NCBI GenBank assembly: GCA_022649665.1
Contig: JALCOL010000001.1
Span: 62,001 to 126,000, forward strand
Length of the DNA: 64,000 nucleotides
Direction: 5' to 3'
Source: Enterococcaceae bacterium
Lineage (GTDB): Bacteria; Bacillota; Bacilli; Lactobacillales; Enterococcaceae
Part shown: piece after piece, positions 49,214 to 57,100 of the stretch
Layout: each line of letters starts with the position of its first letter
Numbering within the stretch: the stretch's first letter is position 1
Notes under the pieces: generated by a model
Seen by the model: only the letters and a program-made list of their open reading frames with translations
Told to the model about the DNA's origin: nothing
Databases searched by the model: none
Program-made: the position numbers and the translations under genes

Positions 49214-52090
49214 ATGGACTTATTGGAAAAATCATTAAAAAAAGCATTTATCAACCAATTGATCGAAGGATCGATTTATGATCCGAAATTGGTTATCAAT
49301 CAACCAAGTAAAAAGGAATATGTACTTGATCTCTTGCAGGAAGAACTTGACCAATGTCATGAATTCTTTTTTTCAGTTGCATTTATTACGCAAGATGGTC
49401 TAAATGGTTTAAAAAGTCATCTTGTTGATTTAGAAAGTCGGGGGATCAAAGGGCGCATTTTAACTTCGACATATTTGCAATTCAACCAGCCCTTTGTATT
49501 TGAATCGCTGATGAAGATCCCCAATATCGAAGTGAGAATTTCAGAAAAAACTGGTTTCCATGCGAAGGGCTATTTATTTGAACAGGACGATTATCAATCG
49601 TTTGTCATTGGTAGTTCCAATTTGACGATGAGCGCCCTCAAGGTAAATTATGAATGGAATGTGCGCCTAACTTCGTATGAACAGGGAGCGCTTTTGAATC
49701 AAGTGAAAGCGACAATGCAGGAAGAATGGGAAAAGTCATCAGCGTTAACAGCTGATTGGATTGTTGCATATGAAAAAAATTATCATCCTGAAAATTCTTT
49801 TGCAGAAATGAAAGCGATTACGGATCAAGCAACTTCACTAGCAGAATATGTTCATCCGAATAAAATGCAAGAGAAGGCGCTGGACCAAATTAACGATCTG
49901 CGCGTGGAAGGCGCTAAAAAAGCGTTAGTCATTTCGGCAACTGGAACAGGAAAAACATATCTCGCTGCATTTGACGTTGCGCAATATCATCCAAAAAAAA
50001 TGCTATTTATCGTCCATCGGGAACAAATCTTAAAAGCAGCGATGGCGTCATTTAAAAAAGTAATCCATGGTGAAGAATCGGACTTTGGAATTTTGTCGGG
50101 GAATCGTAAAGATATCAAGGCCAAATATTTATTTGCAACGATCCAGACGATATCGAAAAGAGAGTATCAAGAGATATTTGCGCAAGACGCATTCGATTAT
50201 ATGATTATTGATGAAGTGCATAAAGCGGGAGCAGAATCCTATCGCAAGACGATCGATTATTTCTCTCCTGATTTTTTATTAGGGATGACGGCGACACCAG
50301 AACGGACTGATGATTTCAATATTTTTGAATTATTTGACTATAATATTGCTTATGAGATACGCTTGCAGGAAGCTTTAGCTGAAAATTTATTATGTCCGTT
50401 CCATTATTTCGGTGTGACAGATTATGAAAAAAATGGAGAAGTGATCTCAGAAACTGCTGATTTACAATATTTGGTTGTTGATGAGCGTATTGATTATTTG
50501 CTAGAGAAAATCGATTACTACGGATCCAGTAAAAATAAGCCACGAGGTTTGATCTTTTGTAGCCGGAAAGATGAAGCAAAAAAATTATGCGAAAGTTTTA
50601 ATAAACGCGGCCGACTTTCCGCTTGTTTGACCGGGGAAGACCCAATTGATAAAAGAGAACGTGAAGTGGAACGCCTAGAAAATGGCGAGATCCAATATAT
50701 TTTCACTGTAGATGTATTTAACGAGGGAATTGATATTCCTATGATCAATCAGGTTATTATGTTGCGAAATACCCAATCTAGCATTATCTTTATCCAACAA
50801 CTGGGCCGTGGGTTGCGAAAGGATCCCTCAAAAGATTTTGTGACAGTGATCGACTTTATCGGAAATTATAAAAATAATTATATGATCCCAATGGCCTTGT
50901 CAGGAGATATTTCTAATAATAAAAACAATCTTAGAAGAAATACGTATGAAACGAACTATATTACTGGCGTTTCTTCTGTGAATTTTGAAAAAGTTGCGAA
51001 AGAACGTGTTTTCCAATCAATTGATCTGGCAAAATTAGACTCCATTAGCGAACTTCGCAAAAATTATAAAAACTTGAAAATTCGTCTGAATCGCATTCCG
51101 TATTTAGCTGATTTTCAAGAAAATAATGTTATTGACCCGCAGATTTTTTTCTCTCCGAGACTCCAATTGACTAGTTATTATGATTTTTTACTGAAAATGG
51201 ATGTGAAAGAAGGAGAAATCACTGAAAGTGAAAATAAAATGTTGGGCTTTCTTTCGCGAGAAATAATGCCTGGAATGCGAAAACAGGAATTAATCATTAT
51301 TGCAGAGATGATAAAATGCCGTAGAGAGATTTCGTTTAATCATTTGCAGAAGATGTATCAGCGCGAAGATCTATCGGCAGACCCAGCAACCTTCAATTCT
51401 GTTTTAGCAACATTGACGACAAATTTTTATACTGGAATGGATGGAAAGAAATATTCAGGAGCGGCGATCATCGATGTTGATGAGAAGAAGTCAATTATAT
51501 TTCTAAGCGAAGCGTTTTTATCAGCGACTAAAAACTGCTATTTTGTCCAACTTGTGGAAGATATTATTCGAACGGCACTCATGAAAAGCAATAAATATGA
51601 TTTAAGGAAATGTTTAACGCGCTATCAAAAATATCAGCGAAAAGAAGCAATTCGACTTTTGAACTGGAAGACACAAATAGTGAATCAAAATATAGGCGGA
51701 TATGTGCTGGATAAAGAAAATAAAAAATTCGCCATTTTTGTTACTTTGGAAAAAGGTGAAGATTTTCAAGGAGCATTGATGGCCTATGAGGATGCGTTAC
51801 TTGATGAAAAAACGATGCGCTGGTTTAGCAAGGCTGGGCGGTCGTTAAAATCTCCGGAAATCAAAGTATTGCAAGCACCTGATGAATGGGAAATCGATGT
51901 TTTCGCAAAGAAATCAGATGATGAGGGGACCGATTTTTATTATCTTGGTGAGGTTAAGCCAAAACAAGAGACGATTCAAGAAATGATGAAAACCAATCAA
52001 GAAGGCAAGAAACAGCGGGTAGTTGAGATGGAGTTGGAATTTCTTGATCCTATCGATTACAAATTATTTAAATATTTAGCTCGCGACTAA
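49214..52090 (+). CDS. SF2 helicase with N-terminal PLD-like nuclease domain and C-terminal DUF3427
   Basis: A 958-residue multidomain protein. The PLD-like domain (about 20-185) has a single HxK (H116/K118, GFHAKGYLF) and GSSNLTMSAL, one half of a phospholipase-D nuclease site, so it needs to dimerise for activity. The RecA-like helicase core (about 215-560) has Walker A SATGTGKT (241-248), DEVH (333-336), GMTATPERTD and motif VI QQLGRGLRK. The rest (about 590-958) fits DUF3427. It is cotranscribed with a Nudix hydrolase. A DNA repair or anti-phage function is plausible; neither is shown by the sequence. Confidence 0.85.
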   Translation: MDLLEKSLKKAFINQLIEGSIYDPKLVINQPSKKEYVLDLLQEELDQCHEFFFSVAFITQDGLNGLKSHLVDLESRGIKGRILTSTYLQFNQPFVFESLMKIPNIEVRISEKTGFHAKGYLFEQDDYQSFVIGSSNLTMSALKVNYEWNVRLTSYEQGALLNQVKATMQEEWEKSSALTADWIVAYEKNYHPENSFAEMKAITDQATSLAEYVHPNKMQEKALDQINDLRVEGAKKALVISATGTGKTYLAAFDVAQYHPKKMLFIVHREQILKAAMASFKKVIHGEESDFGILSGNRKDIKAKYLFATIQTISKREYQEIFAQDAFDYMIIDEVHKAGAESYRKTIDYFSPDFLLGMTATPERTDDFNIFELFDYNIAYEIRLQEALAENLLCPFHYFGVTDYEKNGEVISETADLQYLVVDERIDYLLEKIDYYGSSKNKPRGLIFCSRKDEAKKLCESFNKRGRLSACLTGEDPIDKREREVERLENGEIQYIFTVDVFNEGIDIPMINQVIMLRNTQSSIIFIQQLGRGLRKDPSKDFVTVIDFIGNYKNNYMIPMALSGDISNNKNNLRRNTYETNYITGVSSVNFEKVAKERVFQSIDLAKLDSISELRKNYKNLKIRLNRIPYLADFQENNVIDPQIFFSPRLQLTSYYDFLLKMDVKEGEITESENKMLGFLSREIMPGMRKQELIIIAEMIKCRREISFNHLQKMYQREDLSADPATFNSVLATLTTNFYTGMDGKKYSGAAIIDVDEKKSIIFLSEAFLSATKNCYFVQLVEDIIRTALMKSNKYDLRKCLTRYQKYQRKEAIRLLNWKTQIVNQNIGGYVLDKENKKFAIFVTLEKGEDFQGALMAYEDALLDEKTMRWFSKAGRSLKSPEIKVLQAPDEWEIDVFAKKSDDEGTDFYYLGEVKPKQETIQEMMKTNQEGKKQRVVEMELEFLDPIDYKLFKYLARD

Positions 52091-52133
52091 AAAACCAGCA
52101 GACGACTTTTCACGGTCGTCCGCTGGTTTTTTG
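52088..52133. terminator. Bidirectional terminator after helicase gene
   Basis: Stem AAAACCAGCAGACGAC with GTCGTCCGCTGGTTTT (one mismatch) around TTTTCACG, flanked by A and T runs; the genes on either side converge. Confidence 0.87.
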
Positions 52134-52136
52134 CAG

Positions 52137-52451
52137 CTATTCGATGGGGCTGTCGGCGGTGATTCCCAAAATATTGATATCTTCTTCATCGGGATCATAA
52201 GCCAGTTCGAGATAAAAATCTTTTTCTTCGGTATCTTCTTGCGTGAAGTCTTCAGCTTCAGCGGTCAGGAGATAGACATCACCTGCATCTGTCGTTTTTT
52301 CAAAAGCGACATTTTCAAGGCGCACCTCACTAAGTTTGAACAGCACACCGTCTTCCGAATCGATCTTTTGAAAATCATTGATCTCATCGACGATTGCCTG
52401 CCACTCATCTTCATCACTGAGCACTCGGCGAATTTCTTTTGAGTAATCCAT
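52137..52451 (-). CDS. Acidic hypothetical protein (104 aa)
   Basis: A strongly acidic soluble protein (runs such as DPDEEDINI and EDTEEKDF), no cysteine, no membrane segment and no recognised family. The N-terminal helix reads MDYSKEIRRVLSDEDEWQAIVDEI. AAAGGAGC precedes ATG 52451. Stands alone between a terminator and a 65-bp gap to the DUF915 hydrolase gene on the same strand. Confidence 0.7.
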   Translation of the reverse strand: MDYSKEIRRVLSDEDEWQAIVDEINDFQKIDSEDGVLFKLSEVRLENVAFEKTTDAGDVYLLTAEAEDFTQEDTEEKDFYLELAYDPDEEDINILGITADSPIE

Positions 52452-52516
52452 TGCAGTCGCTCCTTTAGCTCTTTTTCTTTATTTTACCGCACTAAGCAGT
52501 TTCCGCCTAATATTTG

Positions 52517-53341
52517 CTAGTCTTGGTAGAAGAAAGAGCGGATCAAAGCCTCGACTTCCGCGTTCGCCGGCAAAGCGCGATGAGTCGCATCGTCAGTGAT
52601 CGCTTTTTCTTGATAAGAAGCCGTGTTTCCATAAAGAAGTACGCCGGCTTGCACGCTGGCGACCGGCACCGTGCCGTCGGAATAGCTGTCAGCTGTATTA
52701 CCGTAAACATTCATCATCTGAAAACTCGGCAAGATATTGGCTTGGTCAGCTAATAGACGACTCAGCTGATCGGTCGTGTTTTTTGGTTTGGTAAATGTAG
52801 CAGTTTTAGCATTGTCGTTGAAACTGGTGCCGTTGTATGGAGTGCCGATCGTCATCAAGCGGTCGAGCGCCGGATCACTCGCATCGGCTTCATTTTCTAA
52901 ATAGTTGGTGATCACGAGACCGCCGTTCGAGTGGCCCAGAAAATTATAAGAAGAAAAGCGATAATTAGCAGCCAAATAAGTCAACGCTGTTTTGAACCAT
53001 TTCGCTTGCTCGGGGACCGCTTTTTCACTGTTGTCTTCAAAGGCGATCACGATGACCGGATGCTGGCTGTTGCCGGTCAGAGCACCGTTGACAGTGAGCG
53101 AATCATCCGTTTTTACTGTGATTTTCATCACATCAAGATCCTGATAAGTCTTTTTCATGTCGGCTAACAGATCATCAAAACGATTTTGCGTGGCATTGGT
53201 GCCCGGCACCATGATCAGCGGTTCGCTGATGGGAATTGGCTCAGTGCTGTCGGCTTGTGCGGTATTGGCAGAAAAGATGTGAAAGATGCTGCTGAAAAAT
53301 CCCAAAAGAATCACTCCTAAAAGAATCGTTTTATTCGCCAT
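52517..53341 (-). CDS. Secreted alpha/beta hydrolase, DUF915 family
   Basis: A 274-residue protein with a signal peptide (about 1-31: Lys, hydrophobic core ILLGVILLGFFSSIFHIF, then ANTAQA as a likely signal peptidase I site). The hydrolase core has PGTNATQNRFDDLL near 50, the nucleophile elbow LGHSNGG near 140, the Asp region SDGTVP and the final His in DDATHRALP. DUF915 proteins are common in lactobacilli and enterococci; substrate unknown, probably an ester or peptide outside the cell. The start is ATG 53341, since the longer frame would bury the signal peptide. Confidence 0.82.
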   Translation of the reverse strand: MANKTILLGVILLGFFSSIFHIFSANTAQADSTEPIPISEPLIMVPGTNATQNRFDDLLADMKKTYQDLDVMKITVKTDDSLTVNGALTGNSQHPVIVIAFEDNSEKAVPEQAKWFKTALTYLAANYRFSSYNFLGHSNGGLVITNYLENEADASDPALDRLMTIGTPYNGTSFNDNAKTATFTKPKNTTDQLSRLLADQANILPSFQMMNVYGNTADSYSDGTVPVASVQAGVLLYGNTASYQEKAITDDATHRALPANAEVEALIRSFFYQD

Positions 53342-53484
53342 TATTTCGCTCGCCTCGCTTCTTTGCCTAGAGAATAGCAAGGACGGCTTAACGCCGACTT
53401 AATAGCGAACCATGATGAAATTGTATGCCGGAACGACAAAAAAACCAAGGATTTCGCATGGAGCGATTCCTTGGCTTTGAGTGA

Positions 53485-55251
53485 TCAATTGACCATTTGT
53501 TCATTGACATATTGGGCATAAAGCGGGTGTGAAGCGATCAAATCGTGATGATTGCCCGAGCCGGTTACTTGACCGTCTTCGATGAAATAGATCCTGTCAG
53601 CATCGACGATCGTCGACAGACGATGAGCGATCACAAGCGTCGTGCGCCCGATCATCAAGTGTTCAAGCGCCTGCTGGACTTTCTCTTCCGATTCGGAATC
53701 GAGACTGGCAGTCGCCTCATCGAGCATCAAGATCTTCGGATTGCGCAGGAAAGCGCGGGCGATCGCGATCCGCTGCTTTTGCCCACCGGAAAGCTTGACG
53801 CCGCGTTCACCGATCTCCGTTTCGAGTTTGGCAGGGAAGGCTTCAACGAATTGATCCGCATAAGCAAGTGCTAAGCCGTGCCAAAGTTCTTGATCAGTCG
53901 GCTGATAATCGAGACCGTATTGGAGATTTTCGCGGATACTGCCGGCAAATACTGCACTGTCCTGCGAAACGTAGCCGATCTGTGAACGCCAGCTCGATAA
54001 ATCGATATCTTCAAGCTCCGTTCCGCCGATCGCGATCGTTCCGTGATCAGGCGTATAGAAGCGTTCCAAAAGCGAAAAGATCGTCGATTTCCCGCCGCCG
54101 CTCGGACCAGCGAAGGCAACGACTGTATTAGGGGCAGCTTCAAAGGAAACATTGGCGAGGATCGGATTTTTTGCTTCATAGCGAAAAGAAATATTTTTAA
54201 CGGCAAGTGTTTTTCCGGCAACATCCACTGCTTTGCCTGCGTTTTTCTTTTCTGTCGGTGTGTTCAAAATTTCTTGGATCCGTTCGGTGGAACCCATCGC
54301 TTTTTGAACTTGTGAGAAGAACGTCGCAAACGTCATGACAGGGGCCATGATATTGAACAGATACAGCAGGAAAGCGACCAGTGTGCCGCTGGTCAGTGTG
54401 CCAGACTCCACGCGGATCGCGCCGTAGCCTAAAACACTGACGAACAATCCGAGCATCGCCGCCATCATGATCGGCTGAAGGATCGCTTCGACTTTTGCAT
54501 CTTTGATCCCAAATTTGAAAATCTTTTGAATCAGTGCAGCCCCGGACTTTTCTTCAAATTTTTCACCATTGCTGGCTTTGATCAAGCGAACTTCCGAAAG
54601 CTTTTCACTGGCATCTGCATTAAAATCCGCCGTTGCGGCTTGCAGTTGTTTGCCGATTTTGACCATGATCTTCCCGATCGGAAGCATCACCAGCGCGATC
54701 AAAGGGATGACGCCGAACATCAAGATCGCCATTTTCCAGTCCATCACGAACAAAATGATCATTGAACCGATCAGCTGGATCCCGCCGGTGATAAAGTTGG
54801 GAAATTGCGAAGTAACGAGATCTTTAACGATCGTCGTGTCATTGACAAGGCGCGAGCTGCTTTCGCCGGATTTGTGTTCATCGAAATAGCTGACCGGCAA
54901 GAGCAGAAGATGATTCCACAACTTTTCGCGAAGCGTTTTGACCGCGCCTTCGCCGGCATACCGCAGAAAGTATCCGCCCAAAGTACCGAAACCCAGCTGG
55001 ATCGCAAATGCGGTGACCAAAACAGCGATCATTTGCCCGTTTAGACGCGCCAATGCGCTGGTGTCGACCAAGTTTTTTGTCAGTTGTGGAATAAGCAGGC
55101 TGGCGCCGCTCGTGATCAAACTCAGCAGCATCCCGAGCAGAAATAACTTTTTATTGGGATTGACGCTGTTGATCAAGCGTAAAAAGTCGCTGAATTTGAA
55201 TTTTTTTGTCGGCTGCGGAACATCCTCCCACAGCAAAGTTTCATCACGCAT
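53485..55251 (-). CDS. Multidrug ABC exporter, half-transporter (BmrA/LmrA-like)
   Basis: A 588-residue fused permease-ATPase. Six TM helices lie within about 35-320. The nucleotide-binding domain (about 350-588) has Walker A GPSGGGKST, Q-loop YVSQDSAVFAGSIRENLQYG, signature LSGGQKQRIAIARAF, Walker B ILMLDEATASLD and the H-loop VIAHRLST. It functions as a homodimer. Preceded by a MarR regulator gene (40 bp), which presumably controls it. AAAGGAG lies 13 bases before ATG 55251; a competing ATG closer to that site opens a 4-codon frame only. Confidence 0.9.
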   Translation of the reverse strand: MRDETLLWEDVPQPTKKFKFSDFLRLINSVNPNKKLFLLGMLLSLITSGASLLIPQLTKNLVDTSALARLNGQMIAVLVTAFAIQLGFGTLGGYFLRYAGEGAVKTLREKLWNHLLLLPVSYFDEHKSGESSSRLVNDTTIVKDLVTSQFPNFITGGIQLIGSMIILFVMDWKMAILMFGVIPLIALVMLPIGKIMVKIGKQLQAATADFNADASEKLSEVRLIKASNGEKFEEKSGAALIQKIFKFGIKDAKVEAILQPIMMAAMLGLFVSVLGYGAIRVESGTLTSGTLVAFLLYLFNIMAPVMTFATFFSQVQKAMGSTERIQEILNTPTEKKNAGKAVDVAGKTLAVKNISFRYEAKNPILANVSFEAAPNTVVAFAGPSGGGKSTIFSLLERFYTPDHGTIAIGGTELEDIDLSSWRSQIGYVSQDSAVFAGSIRENLQYGLDYQPTDQELWHGLALAYADQFVEAFPAKLETEIGERGVKLSGGQKQRIAIARAFLRNPKILMLDEATASLDSESEEKVQQALEHLMIGRTTLVIAHRLSTIVDADRIYFIEDGQVTGSGNHHDLIASHPLYAQYVNEQMVN

Positions 55252-55291
55252 TTTTCATTTTCTCCTTTGCGGCTGTTTTCAAATTGCAGCG

Positions 55292-56029
55292 CTAAAAATC
55301 TTTCCATTCATCCTCATCATCCGGTTTGTGCGGGTCATGGGGTTTGCCGCCGAATGGACCGGGTCCGAAAGAATGCGGTCCGTGATGGAATCCGCGGGCG
55401 AAAGGTCCGCCAAAGCCGCCGAAACCTTGAGAAAAATCAAAACCGCAATCTTTCATTTTGTTTTTGAACTCTTTGCGCAGCGCTTTTTTGTCTTCGGCAG
55501 ACATGTCGCGCCAATCCGCGCCGTATTCATCCATCATTTCGTCGCGAAAGCCTTGCATCATGCGCAGCCGATCGAGCGGATCAACGAAACGGTCGGCTTT
55601 TTGTTTGAAATCAGCATTCCAGCCGGCCGAGATCTTTTCCAAAAAGTCGCTGAATTCTTTTTGTTCGGTTTCATTCAAGCCCGAGAAAAAGCTTTCGGAG
55701 GCATCTTTTTCTTTGGAGGCAGTAAGTTCAGCCGCTCTATTTTTGCCGTTTTCGGTCAAATAGACACGTTTGATGCGTTTGTCATTTTCATCAGCGGTCC
55801 GAGTGATCCAATCATTTATTTCCATTTTCTTCAAAAGTTCTGCTAACGAACTCGGCCGCAAGTCAAGAACTTCCGCGAGGTAGCTTTGGACCAAGCCGTC
55901 TTCTTCTTTCAAGATCGCAAGGACGCGGTCTTGTCCGGAAAGCTTTTGTTTTTTCTGATGCAGGAAGGCATTGCTGGCCTCCGCAATAAATCGCAATTGT
56001 TTCATTAGTTGATCAGTAAGTTGACTCAT
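55292..56029 (-). CDS. MarR family regulator with Gly/Phe/His-rich C-terminal tail
   Basis: A 245-residue protein, much longer than the usual 140-150. The winged helix occupies about 30-110 (LAEVLDLRPSSLAELLKKMEINDWITR; ENDKRIKRVYLTENG). A helical extension follows (about 115-195). The final 50 residues are Gly/Phe/His/Pro-rich (FGGFGGPFARGFHHGPHSFG) and very acidic at the end. The tail could bind metal or mediate protein contacts. Represses itself and the exporter gene, judging by two inverted repeats over its promoter. Confidence 0.83.
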   Translation of the reverse strand: MSQLTDQLMKQLRFIAEASNAFLHQKKQKLSGQDRVLAILKEEDGLVQSYLAEVLDLRPSSLAELLKKMEINDWITRTADENDKRIKRVYLTENGKNRAAELTASKEKDASESFFSGLNETEQKEFSDFLEKISAGWNADFKQKADRFVDPLDRLRMMQGFRDEMMDEYGADWRDMSAEDKKALRKEFKNKMKDCGFDFSQGFGGFGGPFARGFHHGPHSFGPGPFGGKPHDPHKPDDEDEWKDF

Positions 56030-56053
56030 ATCGATCGCTTCTTTCTTTTTATT

Positions 56054-56069
56054 AGTTCGGTGCCGAACT
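56054..56069. promoter_or_regulatory. MarR operator 1 (downstream of -10)
   Basis: AGTTCGGTGCCGAACT: perfect 7-bp arms with a 2-bp centre, 33 bp (about three helical turns) from operator 2, between the -10 element and the regulator gene. Confidence 0.75.
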
Positions 56070-56081
56070 GATTACAAAATG

Positions 56082-56111
56082 ATTATAGTTCTGTACCGAA
56101 CTAATTGTCAA
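56082..56111 (-). promoter_or_regulatory. Promoter of the MarR-ABC exporter operon with embedded operator 2
   Basis: On the minus strand: TTGACA (56106-56111), an 18-bp spacer and TATAAT (56082-56087). The spacer is occupied by AGTTCGGTACAGAACT (minus-strand reading of 56087-56102), an inverted repeat with one mismatch and the same half site as operator 1. Confidence 0.8.
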
Positions 56112-56149
56112 GCGATAAAGAATAATTTTTTAAAAAAGCAGCTGGTGTT

Positions 56150-56330
56150 CAAAAAGGAGGTTGAGACAAAAGTGTCCAGCTTCAAGAAATAAGAAGAAAA
56201 ATCCGAAAATAGTTTCTTATATTTTTGAGATTTTTCGGCTCCTAATCCGAAGAAGCTGCTTTTGAAACACCGTTTATTCGGAAAAAGAGGCTGGGACATG
56301 ACTTTTGTCCCAGCCTCTTTCCGATAAAAA
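56150..56330 (-). repeat. Dispersed mosaic intergenic repeat, copy 3 (inverted)
   Basis: Reverse-complement of the copies at 1917 and 7956: on the plus strand it runs from AAAAAGGAGGTTGAGACAAAAGTG through TAAGAAGAAAAATCCGAAAA and GAAGAAGCTGCTTTTG to CACCGTTTATTCGG. It ends with a terminator hairpin (56289-56325). This is the most complete copy and lies just upstream of the MarR promoter and behind the DsrE gene. Confidence 0.87.
56288..56326 (-). terminator. Terminator after CsoR-DsrE operon, fused to repeat copy 3
   Basis: Stem AAAGAGGCTGGGACA with TGTCCCAGCCTCTTT around TGACTTT, in the tail of the minus-strand DsrE gene; on the minus strand it is followed by TTCCG after a T-run. Confidence 0.8.
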
Positions 56331-56346
56331 TATTTAATTTGCTGTT

Positions 56347-56661
56347 TCAAGGTTTGATATATGCATAGCCGGACGCTTGGAGCTCGATCAAATCTAAAAC
56401 ACCGGCGGGAACGACCTTCACGTTGGGCGGAAGCTGGCTTTCAGCGATATGTTGTGCCCGCAGCGCATTGCGGCAAGCATGGAAAGCCGCTTTGTCCTCT
56501 TTGATAAACGCTTGATTTTCCGCAGCTAAATATCCTTTAACAGCACCGCCGTTCACAGAGACCACGACGACGGCCTCCGGGACTTCTTTAAAAAGGTTGT
56601 GGATATTTTTGGTGGTTTCGTCCCATTTGGCAGTTTCATCGATATGGAAGACAGCTTTCAT
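56347..56661 (-). CDS. DsrE/DsrF-like family protein
   Basis: A 104-residue small sulfur-relay-like protein: MKAVFHIDE opens the beta strand, VVVVSVNGGAVKGYL follows, and the conserved region AFHACRNALRAQ holds its only cysteine, at the position of the family's persulfide-carrying Cys. DsrE proteins bind or move sulfane sulfur. It lies 12 bp after a CsoR/CstR-like repressor gene, fitting a persulfide-response operon. The start is ATG 56661 because AAGGAGT is 7 bases upstream and the longer frame runs through it. Confidence 0.82.
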   Translation of the reverse strand: MKAVFHIDETAKWDETTKNIHNLFKEVPEAVVVVSVNGGAVKGYLAAENQAFIKEDKAAFHACRNALRAQHIAESQLPPNVKVVPAGVLDLIELQASGYAYIKP

Positions 56662-56673
56662 GCGGCTCACTCC

Positions 56674-56943
56674 TTATTTTTTGATGATCATATTGATCGC
56701 TTTTTCAAGACGTTCCTGCTGTTCATCAGGGTCTTCCTCAGGATTTTCAAAACAGCCCTTCAAGTTATCGGCAACGATCAAACCCATCGTCCGGTCGATG
56801 CTCGAGCGGATCGCGCTCAACTGGGTGACAACATCGAAACATTCTTTTTCCTCTTCGATCATTTTTTGGATGCCGCGCAGCTGGCCTTCCGCGCGCCGCA
56901 GCCGGTTCAATACTTTTTTCTTTTCATCCGCTTCTACGCTCAT
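56674..56943 (-). CDS. CsoR/FrmR family repressor, CstR-like
   Basis: An 89-residue all-helical repressor (DUF156). Conserved Cys35 (KECFDVVTQL) and Cys64 (NLKGCFE) are present, but the copper-ligand His, four residues before the second Cys, is Asn60. Loss of this His with both Cys kept is the mark of CstR-type persulfide sensors rather than copper sensors. The DsrE gene next to it supports sulfane-sulfur sensing. Its promoter holds a TATACC...GGTATA palindrome. ATG 56943 is preceded by GAGGTGAG. Confidence 0.83.
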   Translation of the reverse strand: MSVEADEKKKVLNRLRRAEGQLRGIQKMIEEEKECFDVVTQLSAIRSSIDRTMGLIVADNLKGCFENPEEDPDEQQERLEKAINMIIKK

Positions 56944-56975
56944 TTCTCTCACCTCGTTTGCTGCATTTCTCTTTA

Positions 56976-57004
56976 AATATACCGTCAGGGGGTATAATAG
57001 TCAA
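56976..57004 (-). promoter_or_regulatory. Promoter and operator of the CstR-like/DsrE operon
   Basis: On the minus strand: TTGACT (56999-57004), a 17-bp spacer and TATATT (56976-56981). The palindrome TATACC-N7-GGTATA (56978-56996, with GGGGG within) sits in the spacer and overlaps the -10, as expected for a CsoR-family operator. Confidence 0.75.
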
Positions 57005-57025
57005 AGAATCTGCACAAAGCAAACA

Positions 57026-57056
57026 GAGCTGCGACAAAGATCTTGTCACAGCTCAG
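57026..57056 (-). terminator. Terminator after NADH oxidase gene
   Basis: GAGCTG(C)GACAA with TTGTC(A)CAGCTC around AGATC, one mismatch. It is flanked on the gene side (57057-57095) by a degraded piece of the dispersed repeat (TTTTCCGGATATTTGGTATTTCAAAAG). Confidence 0.65.
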
Positions 57057-57100
57057 GTTTTCCGGATATTTGGTATTTCAAAAGAAGTATCTCCAGCTTT

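Noticed and set aside
54938-55846. 302-codon plus-strand frame opposite the ABC exporter and MarR genes
   Set aside because: Antisense shadow; the minus strand carries unmistakable ABC and MarR motifs and two matching operators.
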